Positions 16,006 to 24,489 are shown, numbered from the stretch's first letter. The stretch: DNA of 37,674 nt from DATATV01 sp035551355 (GCA_035551355.1 DASZNF010000103.1:1-37674), one strand, 5' to 3'. The notes: generated by a model not told the origin, from the letters alone. Program-made: numbers and translations.

Positions 16006-16620
16006 TCAGGCCGTGTAATGGAAGTAGCCGAGCAGATCCGACGCCGCCTGCACCGAGTCGGTCTCGACGTTGGTGCCGGTTTCCAGCGCGTCGATCATTT
16101 TCCCGCCGCCGATGTAGATTCCGACGTGATGGGTGTTGGTCGTGCTGCTGCCGTAATAGACCAGATCACCCGGCTGCGGTTTGGCGGTCTTGTGCAGGTG
16201 CCCGGTGGCCAGCTCGTCGTTGGTGCTGCCCGGCCCGAGCACGTCGTGGCCGATGGCCAGGTCGTAGACCCAGCGCACGAATCCGGAGCAGTCCGTGCCC
16301 ACCGTCTTGTCGGCCGGGCAGGGGTGGATCGAGCCGGTGTATCCCACGCAGGAACCCAGTGTCGGCCCGGGCTTCGCGCCGTGCCCGCCGTCCCAGGAGT
16401 AGGGCACCTTGCCGCCGCGCCAGCCGTGCTCGCTGTGTCCGTTCCGGATGGCCGTGGCGTACTGGACCACCTTGGTCATGGCGCTGGCGGCCGGCGCCGC
16501 CTGCGGGGCCGCACTGGCGTTCGCCGGGACGGCGAGCGCGATGACCCCCACCGCCGCGCTCAGCACGCCGAGCGCCGCCAGCGCGGACCGGAACCGGGTC
16601 CAGAACCGTGGACGTGTCAT
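16006..16620 (-). CDS. Secreted NlpC/P60 peptidoglycan endopeptidase
   Basis: 204 residues. The Sec signal spans about 1-38 (hydrophobic core A-L-G-V-L-S-A-A-V-G-V-I-A-L-A, cleavage after A-S-A). The catalytic domain begins near residue 48. The nucleophile is C111 in G-T-D-C-S-G-F-V-R-W, and the base is H165 in H-H-V-G-I-Y-I-G, with P-G-D-L-V-Y-Y between. Family enzymes cut the D-Glu-DAP bond or similar cell-wall peptide links. Two additional cysteines (C91 and C101) may form a disulfide. gggaggaaac precedes the ATG. It is divergent from a membrane HTH protein with an extracellular SH3-like domain, suggesting controlled wall remodelling. Confidence 0.9.
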   Translation of the reverse strand: MTRPRFWTRFRSALAALGVLSAAVGVIALAVPANASAAPQAAPAASAMTKVVQYATAIRNGHSEHGWRGGKVPYSWDGGHGAKPGPTLGSCVGYTGSIHPCPADKTVGTDCSGFVRWVYDLAIGHDVLGPGSTNDELATGHLHKTAKPQPGDLVYYGSSTTNTHHVGIYIGGGKMIDALETGTNVETDSVQAASDLLGYFHYTA

Positions 16621-16703
16621 GTTTCCTCCCGTATTCGCAAAAGCAAATAATCACTGTCAGTGCCGCACCGCGTCGGGCTTGGGTGAATCAGTGGAAAAGT
16701 CGA

Positions 16704-16734
16704 CGACCGGCGACGACTCGATGGTTGCCGGTCG
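16704..16734. other. Hairpin between NlpC/P60 and HTH-TM gene
   Basis: Arms cgaccggcgac / gttgccggtcg pair with one mismatch around a nine-base loop, about 85 bp upstream of the NlpC/P60 start and 110 bp upstream of the HTH gene. It could be an operator or a 5'-UTR structure of the peptidase mRNA. I looked for a c-di-AMP (ydaO-type) riboswitch pattern and did not find one. Confidence 0.35.
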
Positions 16735-16844
16735 CCGGATCGCCTGGCAAGCGTTCTAGCTGCGGATTTGTTCCATGGAACGGTGGAACGACCGGCGCGG
16801 GCGTGACCTGGCGAATTGCCCAGGGATGGTGTGGGGTGTATGGC

Positions 16845-17687
16845 ATGACGACGGATCGATCACGTCGCGTACCCGGCCTCAAGGACCTCGACGAGGCCGT
16901 CCCACCCCTGACTCGTGCCCTCACCGGCGAACTGCGGAACGCGCACGCCAGCACCGACGGAATGCCGTATCCGGAATTGATCAACCGGATTCAGGAATCC
17001 GGGAAAGGGGTGCTTGGCAAGTCGGCGCTGAGCCGGATATTCAGCCCCAATCCGAACCCGGGCAAGCAGCGCAGCCTGGAAGCCTGGCGCTCCTACGCCG
17101 CCGTGCTGAGCGCGCTCGGCGAGGACCCGGACGAGTACCGGGACCGCTGGCAGGCGGCCCAGGAGGAATGGGCGGCCCAGATCGGCGGGCACGCCCCGGA
17201 CGAGATCCGCCCGCAGTCGGCGAAACGGACCCGTCTCCCCTACTGGATCGGCAGCGCCGCGCTGGTCGCCGCCGCGGTGGCCCTGCTCGTCTGGCAGCCT
17301 TGGTCGGCGGCCCGGACCCCGGTCGCGAGTTCACCGCAGAGCCGGCCCGAACCCGTGGCCGTTCTGGTCACCGGCACGCCACCGGTCACCATCCAGGGCG
17401 TCATCGTGCGCACCTACCACGCCGGGGAGGGCTCGATCGGCGTGCGCGTGTTTCCCACGCCCTACAGCAATGCCGGTGGGCAGAACGGGCCCCGGCCGGA
17501 CGGCGCGGAGGTCGACGTGGTGTGCCACGTCGCAGGAGGCCGCATGGTGCACGAGGACCTGGAGCCGCCGGGAAAGCAGAACTCCGCGGGCTGGGACCAG
17601 GTCTACTACGAGAACCACCTGTACTACGTGTCCGACCACTACCTCGCGTTCCCCGGCGGAGTCCAGCCCAAGGCGTGCCCGGCCTGA
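16845..17687 (+). CDS. Membrane-anchored HTH protein with extracellular SH3-like domain
   Basis: 280 residues in three parts. Residues about 15-110 resemble an XRE-like helix-turn-helix region seen in actinobacterial proteins (L-T-R-A-L-T-G-E-L-R, then L-G-K-S-A-L-S-R-I-F-S, then Y-A-A-V-L-S-A-L-G). Residues 133-150 form one transmembrane helix (Y-W-I-G-S-A-A-L-V-A-A-A-V-A-L-L-V-W), preceded by K-R-T-R, so the N-terminus is inside. After a Pro/Ser linker, residues about 186-279 look like a bacterial SH3 domain (V-I-V-R-T-Y-H, P-D-G-A-E-V-D-V-V-C, W-D-Q-V-Y-Y, Y-V-S-D-H-Y-L) with two cysteines. I infer an envelope sensor that could regulate the divergent NlpC/P60 gene. GTG 16836 is an alternative start. 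Confidence 0.75.
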   Translation: MTTDRSRRVPGLKDLDEAVPPLTRALTGELRNAHASTDGMPYPELINRIQESGKGVLGKSALSRIFSPNPNPGKQRSLEAWRSYAAVLSALGEDPDEYRDRWQAAQEEWAAQIGGHAPDEIRPQSAKRTRLPYWIGSAALVAAAVALLVWQPWSAARTPVASSPQSRPEPVAVLVTGTPPVTIQGVIVRTYHAGEGSIGVRVFPTPYSNAGGQNGPRPDGAEVDVVCHVAGGRMVHEDLEPPGKQNSAGWDQVYYENHLYYVSDHYLAFPGGVQPKACPA

Positions 17688-17694
17688 CCCGCGA

Positions 17695-17730
17695 TGGCGC
17701 GGCACGAGCCGAACCGGCCGTGCCGCGCCA
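17695..17730. terminator. Hairpin between HTH-TM and asnB ends
   Basis: Perfect 11-bp arms tggcgcggcac / gtgccgcgcca with a 14-base loop, eight bases after the HTH-TM stop and upstream of the triplicate repeat. Confidence 0.7.
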
Positions 17731-17739
17731 CTTTCGCCG

Positions 17740-17802
17740 GGCTCAGCCCGGCTTTCGCTTGGTTGAGCTGGGTTTTCCCTTGGCTCAGCTCAGTTTCAGC
17801 GT
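17740..17802. repeat. Three degenerate 21-bp tandem units at the asnB 3' end
   Basis: Units ggctcagcccggctttcgctt (17740-17760), 17761-17781 (begins ggttgagctggg) and 17782-17802 (begins ggctcagctcag). They share gg-t-agc and a ttc/ttt core. The third unit contains the asnB stop (tca, 17785-17787) and its last codons. Read on the minus strand in another frame, the units give heptads of the form L-S/N-x-G/A-K-x-x. A fourth partial unit may precede 17740. Confidence 0.55.
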
Positions 17803-19617
17803 GGGCTTGTGCAGATCCAGCCAGGTGGCCACGTCCAGGAACCGCTCCAGGCCGGACCGCTGCGCGTTGCCGATCTCGGCCATGGACGCGCCGGTCGCGG
17901 CCAGCACCTCGTCCCGGTCGTAGAAGTCCAGCACCGCGTGGTTGCCCGCGACCACGTCCCGGGCGTGATTCTGAATGGCGGCAAGGTAAGCCGGGTCGAA
18001 GCTGCCCGGGTAGCCGCTCTTCTTCCGGTCCGCCACCGACGCGGGCAGCACGTCCCGGGTGGCGCCGCGCAGGATGCTCTTCTCCCGGCCGTCGTAGGTC
18101 TTCAGCGCCCACGGCGTGTTGAACACGTACTGCACCAGCCGGTGATCGCAGAACGGCACCCGGACCTCCAGCCCGACGGCCATGGACATCCGGTCCTTGC
18201 GATCGAGCAGGCTCTGCACCATCCGGGTCAGGTGCAGGTAGCACACCTCGCGCATCCGGCGTTCCAGACCGGTTTCGGAGTCCTTGTACGGGACCTCGGC
18301 CAGCGCCTCGCGGTACCGCTCGGCCTTGTACCCCTCCAGATCGAGCCTGGCGGTGAGGTCGGGGCGCATCAGGCTGGCCGGGTTGACCGGCGACTTCTCG
18401 TTGGCCAGCCAGGGAAAGGTCTCCGCGTTGCGCTGCTCGTTGTGGAACCAGGGATAGCCGCCGAACACCTCGTCGGCCGACTCGCCGGACAACGCGACCG
18501 TGGACTCCTGCCGGATCGCCTTGAACAACAGGTACAACGAGTTGTCCCGGTCGCCCAGCCCGACCGGGAAGTCCCGGGCGCCGACCGCGGCCGCGCGCAC
18601 CGCCGGATCGGCCATGGCGGAGCCGTCGAGCATGATGTCCTGGTGCCGGCACACGATGTGCTCGGCCACCGCGTGCACGAACGGGGTGTCCTGGGTGGGC
18701 GCGATGTCCTCGGCCCGGAAGTTCTCGGCCTGGTTGGCGAAGTCCACCGCGAAGCTGCGCACCACCTCGCCCTGCTCCTGCAACTGGGCCGCGGCGATCG
18801 CGGTCATGGCCGAGGAGTCCAGCCCGCCGGATAGCAGCGTGCAGCGCGGCACGTCGGCCACCAGCTGCCGCCGGATGATGTCCTCCAGCAGGTCGCGCAC
18901 GTGGGCCACGGTGTCGGCCTGGCTGTCGGGGTGCTCGCTGACTTCCAGTTTCCAGTAACAGGTTTCGCGCAGCCCGGAGCGGTCGACCACGGCCAGGTGG
19001 CCGGGGCGCAGTTCGCGCATCCCCTCCCAGATGGCGTGTCCGGGCGTCTTGGCGAAGGCGAACAGCTCGCGCAGCCCGTCCATGGTGACCACGTGGTCGG
19101 CGAACTGGTTGGCCAGGATGGCCTTGGGCTCGGAACCGAACAGCACACCGTCGTCGGTTTCGTAGTAGTAGAAGGGTTTGATGCCCATCCGGTCGCGGAT
19201 CATCACCAGTTTGTCGGTGCGGGTGTCCCAGATGGCGAAGGCGTACATGCCGTTGAGTTTCTCGACGATGGCCTCGCCCCACTCCACGTAGCCGCGCAGC
19301 ACCACCTCGGTGTCCGAGTCGGTGTCGAAGCGCGCGCCGCGGCGGCGCAGTTCGTCGCGCAGTTCGGTGAAGTTGTAGGCCTCACCGGAGTAGACCATGG
19401 CCACCGGGCCGTCCGGGGTGTCCACGGTCATCGGCTGGGCGCCACCGGGCAGGTCGATCACGGCGAGCCTGCGGTGGCCGAGCGCGGCATGTTCGGCGAA
19501 CCAGGCGCCGGAGGCGTCCGGGCCCCGGCACGACATGGTCTCCGTCATGGCCTCCAGTTCGCGCGCCTGCTGCGTGAGGTCGCGTCGAAAGGAAACCCAG
19601 CCGGTAATGCCACACAT
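17785..19617 (-). CDS. asnB: Glutamine-hydrolysing asparagine synthase
   Basis: 610 residues. The class II amidotransferase domain starts with the catalytic Cys2 (M-C-G-I-T-G). R-R-L-A-V-I-D and Y-S-G-E-A-Y-N-F follow; the last replaces the usual N-G-E by S-G-E. The synthetase domain has the ATP pyrophosphate loop S-G-G-L-D-S-S at 263-269 and L-S-G-E-S-A-D-E-V-F-G-G-Y later. It makes asparagine from aspartate, glutamine and ATP in the cytoplasm; related actinobacterial enzymes (LtsA type) amidate wall precursors, which cannot be excluded. aaggtgg precedes the ATG. Its 3' end runs into a 21-bp repeat. The 222-bp upstream gap is relatively AT-rich, consistent with a promoter region. Confidence 0.9.
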   Translation of the reverse strand: MCGITGWVSFRRDLTQQARELEAMTETMSCRGPDASGAWFAEHAALGHRRLAVIDLPGGAQPMTVDTPDGPVAMVYSGEAYNFTELRDELRRRGARFDTDSDTEVVLRGYVEWGEAIVEKLNGMYAFAIWDTRTDKLVMIRDRMGIKPFYYYETDDGVLFGSEPKAILANQFADHVVTMDGLRELFAFAKTPGHAIWEGMRELRPGHLAVVDRSGLRETCYWKLEVSEHPDSQADTVAHVRDLLEDIIRRQLVADVPRCTLLSGGLDSSAMTAIAAAQLQEQGEVVRSFAVDFANQAENFRAEDIAPTQDTPFVHAVAEHIVCRHQDIMLDGSAMADPAVRAAAVGARDFPVGLGDRDNSLYLLFKAIRQESTVALSGESADEVFGGYPWFHNEQRNAETFPWLANEKSPVNPASLMRPDLTARLDLEGYKAERYREALAEVPYKDSETGLERRMREVCYLHLTRMVQSLLDRKDRMSMAVGLEVRVPFCDHRLVQYVFNTPWALKTYDGREKSILRGATRDVLPASVADRKKSGYPGSFDPAYLAAIQNHARDVVAGNHAVLDFYDRDEVLAATGASMAEIGNAQRSGLERFLDVATWLDLHKPTLKLS

Positions 19618-19839
19618 GAATTACCACCTTGTCACGGGATTATTTTGTGTACGTAAACTAACTATCAGCAAGTGATCGGCGCGTCACCATCCGTCAAACG
19701 AGTGACACTGAGCGACCTCTGTCAACCCACGGTGACAATCCCTGCTCGGCGGCTCGCGCTGTGACCCAGAACGCAACGGTCAACGCCATTGGCGAAGAAT
19801 GAGGAATAAACGGGGTGCACGGTGAGCCGGGGAGGGACC

Positions 19840-20070
19840 ATGACGACCGACGAGGAGGTCATCGTCGAGTTCGCGCTCACCCGCCTGGACAACCCCGGCC
19901 TCGATCTGGAGGAGATCGCCGCGCTGGTGGTCAGGCGGATGGGCCCGGAGCGGGTGCTGGAGTTCGCTTCCCGCAACCTGGCCACCCGCGGCGAGCTGCG
20001 CGGCGCGATGTTCCCGGCCGCCGTCGAACACGTACTGCGGGTGGTGCTGACCGCGCGCGGCCCCAGCTGA
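19840..20070 (+). CDS. Small hypothetical cytoplasmic protein
   Basis: 76 residues from ATG 19840, with ggggaggg just ahead; a GTG at 19822 is possible. It is predicted helical: VIVEFALTRLDNPGLDLEEI, then L-V-V-R-R-M-G-P-E-R-V-L-E-F-A and L-R-G-A-M-F-P-A-A-V-E-H-V-L-R. No cysteine, membrane segment or signal. I do not recognise a family. Codon bias is normal for the window, which supports it being real. It lies divergent from asnB, with about 220 bp between the starts. Confidence 0.6.
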   Translation: MTTDEEVIVEFALTRLDNPGLDLEEIAALVVRRMGPERVLEFASRNLATRGELRGAMFPAAVEHVLRVVLTARGPS

Positions 20071-20188
20071 CTCCTCCGGCCGCTTGCGCGCCGCCGTTTC
20101 GCACCGCCGTCTCGCACCGCCGGCTGGCCGGTTCCGGCCGGGCCGAAGCCGCCGACCGGGCCGCGGATTTCCTGTCTCGCTTGTCTTC

Positions 20189-20234
20189 TTGACAGCGATC
20201 AAGGCCGCTCGGCAGGCTCATGGCAACGTTGTCA
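20189..20234 (+). promoter_or_regulatory. Promoter and LacI-type operator ahead of the GH2 gene
   Basis: TTGACA (20189-20194), then a weak CAGGCT at 20213-20218 after 18 bases, then tggcaacgttgtca at 20221-20234. The last fits the LacI-family form TG-N10-CA with a central C-G step and one mismatch between half-sites. The operator falls at the expected transcription start, 110 bp before the GH2 ATG. Confidence 0.5.
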
Positions 20235-20343
20235 ACCGGAGTGACCAGGCGTTCTACCGCGGCCCAGCCCGGCGGAAACGCCGGTGTCGGCCTGCCCGCT
20301 CCGGTCCGCGCAGACTCGTTCAACGGTGATCGGAGTTGCCCTG

Positions 20344-23300
20344 ATGTCCGGCAGAACGTCCGACGACACGCCCACCAGTCCGCAGGACTCGAGCCACCTT
20401 TCCCGGCGCGGTTTCCTCGGCGCCTCGCTGCTGGCCGGAGTCAGCCTGTCCGCGCTGCGGCCGTTCACCGCGGAAGCCGCGCCCAACCTGGCGCAACCGG
20501 CCACCGGCACGCCGGCCCACCCGGATCTCGCGCTCGGCCGGCCGGTGACCGTCTCCTCCACCGACTACGCGCCCACCCCGGCCGAGTTCGCGGTCGACGG
20601 GCTGGACGAGGTCGGGGTGCGCGGTTCGGGCTGGCGGGCGATGCCGGGCGACCCGCAGTGGATCGCGGTGGACCTGCAGGCGCCGTGCCGGATCAGCAGC
20701 GTGGTGCTGACCTTCGAGGCCAGCCCGGGCGATCCGGCGTTCGACCGGACCGCGTCCCGGACCAGCACCACCGGTTTCGAGATCCAGTCCAGCTACGCCG
20801 TCTCCTTCGACCTGGACGTGTCGGCCGACGGCCAGACCTGGACCACCGTCCACCACACCGACGCGGGCACCGGAGCGGTCACCACCATCCCGTTGGACAG
20901 CCCGGTCACCGCGCGCTGGGTCCGGCTGTCCGCGGCCAGCCTCTCGACGACCAACCCGCTGGGGCTCAACGGTTTCCAGGTGTTCGGCACCGCTGCGGCG
21001 CAGCGTCCGGCGGCCCGGGCCCTGACCAGCTGGCCGACCCACCACGACGCGCCGCCCGCGCTGACCCTGGCCGCGGACGGCACCGTGCCGGTGGAGTCGG
21101 GCTGGGTGCTGACCCTGGACGACTGGACCAACGGGGCGAGCGGGGCCGCGCTGTCCGGTCCGGCGGTGGACACCAGCGGCTGGCTGCCCGCCACGGTTCC
21201 GGGCACGGTGCTGGGCTCGCTGGTCGAGCAGGGGCAGCTGCCGGATCCGGTGTACGGGATGAACAACATGCACGTCCCGGAGGCGCTGTCCCGGCACGCC
21301 TGGTGGTACCGCCGGGCCTTCACCGTGCCGCGCGGGCTGGACACCCGGCCGGGGCGGCACGTGTGGCTGGAGTTCGACGGGGTCAACAACGCCGCCGACG
21401 TCTACCTCAACGGCACCTCGGTCGGCAGCCTGTCCCACCCGTTCGGCCGCGCCGTCTTCGACGTGACCTCGGCGCTGCGCGGCTCGGGCGAGCAGGCGCT
21501 CGCGGTCAAGGTCTCGCCCATCCCCTACCCCGGCAGTCCGGGCGACAAGGGCTCGGACGGCGTGTCCTACAAGGATTCCGGCACCACGCTGGTCAAGGAC
21601 TCCCCCACCTACCTGGCCGTGTCGGGCTGGGACTGGATGCCCGCGGTGCGCGACCGGGTCACCGGCATCTGGAACCACGTGCGGCTGCGCTCCACCGGCG
21701 CCATCGTGCTGGGTGACGTGCGGATCGACTCCCACCTGCCCAACCTGCCCGACACGACCAGCGCCGAGGTCACCATCACCGTGCCGGTGCGCAACGCGGG
21801 CTCGACCGCGCAGCGCACCACGGTGTCGGCCGCCTTCGGCCCGGTGCGGGTGAGCAGCACGGTGACCGTGGCCGCGGGCGCGCGGACCGACGTGGTCTTC
21901 GCCCCTGCGAACTTCCCCCAGCTGCGGTTAAGCAACCCACAACTGTGGTGGCCCAACGGTTACGGCGATCCGCACCGGTACGACCTCGCCCTGTCCGCGA
22001 CCGCCGGGACCACGCCGAGCGACACCCGCTCGGTGAAGTTCGGCATCCGGCAGCTGGACTACCAGTACCACCTGCCGATCATCGTGCAGAACGACGTGGC
22101 CCCGCAGACCGTGGACTTCCCGGCCCAGCAGGCCCGCTACCTCCGGCTGCAGGGCGGCCTGCGGGCCACCGGCTGGGGCATCTCGTTGTGGACACTGTCC
22201 GTTGTGGACAGCAGTGCGCCGGATGTCGATCTGGCCCTGAACAAGGCGGCGACGGCGTCCTCGATCGACAACTCCAGCAACACCCCGCCCAACGCGGTGG
22301 ACGGCGACCCGAACACCCGCTGGTCCTCCGGCTACACCGACAACCAGTGGATTCAGGTCGATCTCGGTTCGGTGGTGAGCTTCGACCGGGCGGTGCTGTC
22401 CTGGGAACAGGCCTACGCGCGGACGTTCACCATCGAGGTGTCAGACGACGGCACGAACTGGACCACGGCCGCGTCGGTGGACAACACCCCCGATCCGCTC
22501 ACCCTGGTGGTCAACGGGGTCAAGGTGTTCGCCCGCGGTGGCAGCTGGGGCTGGGACGAACTGTTGCGCCGCATGCTGCCCACCCGGATGGACTCGGTGG
22601 TGGCCATGCACCGCGACATGAACTTCACCATGATCCGCAACTGGGTCGGGTCGAGCTACCGCGAGGAACTGTTCGCCGCCTGCGACGAGTACGGCATCCT
22701 GGTGTGGAACGAGTTCTGGGACGCGTTCTCCGAAGATCCGGCCAACCACGACATCTTCCTGGCCCAGGCCCAGGACACCGTGCTGCGTTACCGGCACCAC
22801 CCGTGCCTGGCGGTGTGGTTCGGTTGCAACGAGGGCAATCCGCCGGCCGACCTCGACCAGGCGCTGGAGCAGATCGTCACCGGCAACACCGATCTGTTCT
22901 ACGCCAGCGATTCCAACGCCGGCGTGATCACCGGCGACGGCCCGTACTACTGGCTGGACCCGACGCAGTACTTCACCGGCCAGGCCACCGGCGACAACAT
23001 CGGCTTCCACAGCGAGATCGGCATTCCCACGGTGTCGGTGGCCGAGAGCATGCGGAATCTGGTCGGCCCGGACGATCCGGGCTGGCCGATCGACACGCCG
23101 TGGTTCATGCACGACTGGTCCACCCAGGGCAACCAGGCCCCGCAGACCTATCTGGCCGCGATCAACGCGCGGCTCGGCGAATCGGCCAGTCTGGAGGAGT
23201 TCTGCCGGAAGGCGCAGTTCGTCAACTACGAGAGCATGCGGGCGATCTTCGAGGCGTGGAACGCGAAACTGTGGCAGAACGCCTCGGGGGTGCTGCTGTG

Positions 23301-23973
23301 GATGTCGAATCCGGCCTGGCACAGCACGGTCTGGCAGACCTACGACTACGACCTGGACGTCAACGGCAGCTACTACGGCTCCCGCAAGGGATGCGAGCCG
23401 CACCACGTGCAGGCCGACCTGTCCAGCTGGCAGGTCACCGCGGTCAACCACACGCCGGCCCCGCTCACCGGCGTGACCGTGACCGCGACGCTGTACGACC
23501 TCACCGGCGCGACCCTCGGCACCCCGCAGCGGATGACGCTGAACATCGCGGCCTCCAACGCGACCCCGGCGTTCACCGTGCCGTTCGCCGCGTCGCTGCC
23601 CGCGCTGCATCTGTTGCGGCTGACCATGTCCGACCACCACGGCGCGGTGCTTTCCGAGAACACCTACTGGCGCTACCGGACCGACACCGACGTGCAGGCA
23701 CTCAACCAGGTGCCGCCAACCCAGCTCGCGGTCGCGTTCACCGACCACACCGCGGTGCTTCGCAATACCGGGAAGTCGGTCGCCGCGATGATCCGGCTGT
23801 CCCTGCGCTCCGGCGACGGCACCACCCGGGTGCTGCCGACCCTCTACGGCGACAACTACTTCTGGTTGCTGCCCGGGGAATCCCGCACGGTGACGATCGC
23901 CCCGCGGGTCGCGGTGCGCAATCCCGCGCTGTACGTCGAGGGCTACAACGTGGCAGGGCGCCTGGTGCGCTGA
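20344..23973 (+). CDS. Tat-exported GH2 exo-beta-D-glucosaminidase-type enzyme with discoidin modules
   Basis: 1209 residues. A Tat signal is present (S-R-R-G-F-L-G-A-S-L-L near 20). Residues about 60-230 are a discoidin (F5/8C, CBM32-like) domain. The GH2 sugar-binding and sandwich domains follow (W-W-Y-R-R-A-F-T, F-D-G-V-N-N-A-A-D-V-Y-L-N-G, P-Q-L-W-W-P-N-G-Y-G). Residues about 588-714 are a second discoidin segment whose halves are in reversed order. The TIM barrel then begins R-G-G-S-W-G-W-D-E-L. Likely acid/base is E830 (F-G-C-N-E-G) and nucleophile E891 (F-H-S-E-I-G). The C-terminus matches the Ig fold of CsxA-type enzymes (GDNYFWLLPGESRTVTI). Likely role is release of glucosamine from chitosan oligomers; mannosidase-type specificity is the alternative. 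ATG 20344 follows cggag. Confidence 0.88.
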   Translation: MSGRTSDDTPTSPQDSSHLSRRGFLGASLLAGVSLSALRPFTAEAAPNLAQPATGTPAHPDLALGRPVTVSSTDYAPTPAEFAVDGLDEVGVRGSGWRAMPGDPQWIAVDLQAPCRISSVVLTFEASPGDPAFDRTASRTSTTGFEIQSSYAVSFDLDVSADGQTWTTVHHTDAGTGAVTTIPLDSPVTARWVRLSAASLSTTNPLGLNGFQVFGTAAAQRPAARALTSWPTHHDAPPALTLAADGTVPVESGWVLTLDDWTNGASGAALSGPAVDTSGWLPATVPGTVLGSLVEQGQLPDPVYGMNNMHVPEALSRHAWWYRRAFTVPRGLDTRPGRHVWLEFDGVNNAADVYLNGTSVGSLSHPFGRAVFDVTSALRGSGEQALAVKVSPIPYPGSPGDKGSDGVSYKDSGTTLVKDSPTYLAVSGWDWMPAVRDRVTGIWNHVRLRSTGAIVLGDVRIDSHLPNLPDTTSAEVTITVPVRNAGSTAQRTTVSAAFGPVRVSSTVTVAAGARTDVVFAPANFPQLRLSNPQLWWPNGYGDPHRYDLALSATAGTTPSDTRSVKFGIRQLDYQYHLPIIVQNDVAPQTVDFPAQQARYLRLQGGLRATGWGISLWTLSVVDSSAPDVDLALNKAATASSIDNSSNTPPNAVDGDPNTRWSSGYTDNQWIQVDLGSVVSFDRAVLSWEQAYARTFTIEVSDDGTNWTTAASVDNTPDPLTLVVNGVKVFARGGSWGWDELLRRMLPTRMDSVVAMHRDMNFTMIRNWVGSSYREELFAACDEYGILVWNEFWDAFSEDPANHDIFLAQAQDTVLRYRHHPCLAVWFGCNEGNPPADLDQALEQIVTGNTDLFYASDSNAGVITGDGPYYWLDPTQYFTGQATGDNIGFHSEIGIPTVSVAESMRNLVGPDDPGWPIDTPWFMHDWSTQGNQAPQTYLAAINARLGESASLEEFCRKAQFVNYESMRAIFEAWNAKLWQNASGVLLWMSNPAWHSTVWQTYDYDLDVNGSYYGSRKGCEPHHVQADLSSWQVTAVNHTPAPLTGVTVTATLYDLTGATLGTPQRMTLNIAASNATPAFTVPFAASLPALHLLRLTMSDHHGAVLSENTYWRYRTDTDVQALNQVPPTQLAVAFTDHTAVLRNTGKSVAAMIRLSLRSGDGTTRVLPTLYGDNYFWLLPGESRTVTIAPRVAVRNPALYVEGYNVAGRLVR

Positions 23974-24039
23974 ACCTCGGGTCCGAGTCGTCCCGGCAGG
24001 ATCGGCTGTTGCACCGGATGGGCCGGGATCCCCGGTGAG

Positions 24040-24489
24040 TCAGGGTGCGGCCCGCATGCCGAAGCGGGACATCAGCTCGCGTTCCTCGTCGGGCGAGGGC
24101 GGCGCGTCGCGATGCCACAACTCGTGCAGGGCGGCGAAATACCCGTCCATCGCGGGCGCGTGCAACACCAGCAGCCGGGCCTGCACCGAGCCCGCGTTGC
24201 CGAACGTGTGCGCGGTGCCGCGGGGCACCAGCAGGAAATGCTCGGCCCGCAGGAGCTGCTCCTCGCCGTCGACCACCACGGACACCGCACCGTCGAGGAC
24301 GAAGTACGCCTCCGAGCAGTTGAGGTGCCGGTGCGCGGGCGGACGTCGGCCGCCGGGCGGCAGGGTGCGCTCCATCAACGAGAAATCGCCGTCGTCCGCC
24401 TCGCCGATGGCCTTGAACAGCATCGCGCTGCCCCGGGCCGAGTAGCCGCGCACGCCCTCACCCGGCCCGATGACTCGTTCGGTTGCCAT
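24040..24489 (-). CDS. Cupin-domain protein
   Basis: 149 residues with one cupin fold. Metal ligands of cupin motif 1 are visible as H53-x-H55 and E60 (P-A-H-R-H-L-N-C-S-E-A-Y-F-V-L), and H94 of motif 2 in P-R-G-T-A-H-T-F-G-N. It may be a small dioxygenase, isomerase or sensor; the substrate is not evident. Convergent with the GH2 gene, whose tail is followed by a weak hairpin (arms tcccggc at 23991 and gccggga at 24022). Confidence 0.82.
   Translation of the reverse strand: MATERVIGPGEGVRGYSARGSAMLFKAIGEADDGDFSLMERTLPPGGRRPPAHRHLNCSEAYFVLDGAVSVVVDGEEQLLRAEHFLLVPRGTAHTFGNAGSVQARLLVLHAPAMDGYFAALHELWHRDAPPSPDEERELMSRFGMRAAP

Noticed and set aside
16621..16760. Possible c-di-AMP riboswitch ahead of the NlpC/P60 gene
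   Set aside because: Such genes sometimes carry one, but the conserved motifs are not visible here; only a simple hairpin is seen.
17695..17802. CRISPR-like array at the asnB end
   Set aside because: The units are directly abutting, degenerate and have no unique spacers, so this is a short tandem repeat.
20320..21735. Long minus-strand frame opposite the GH2 gene
   Set aside because: Antisense shadow with His/Arg/Gly bias; the plus-strand GH2 frame is unambiguous.
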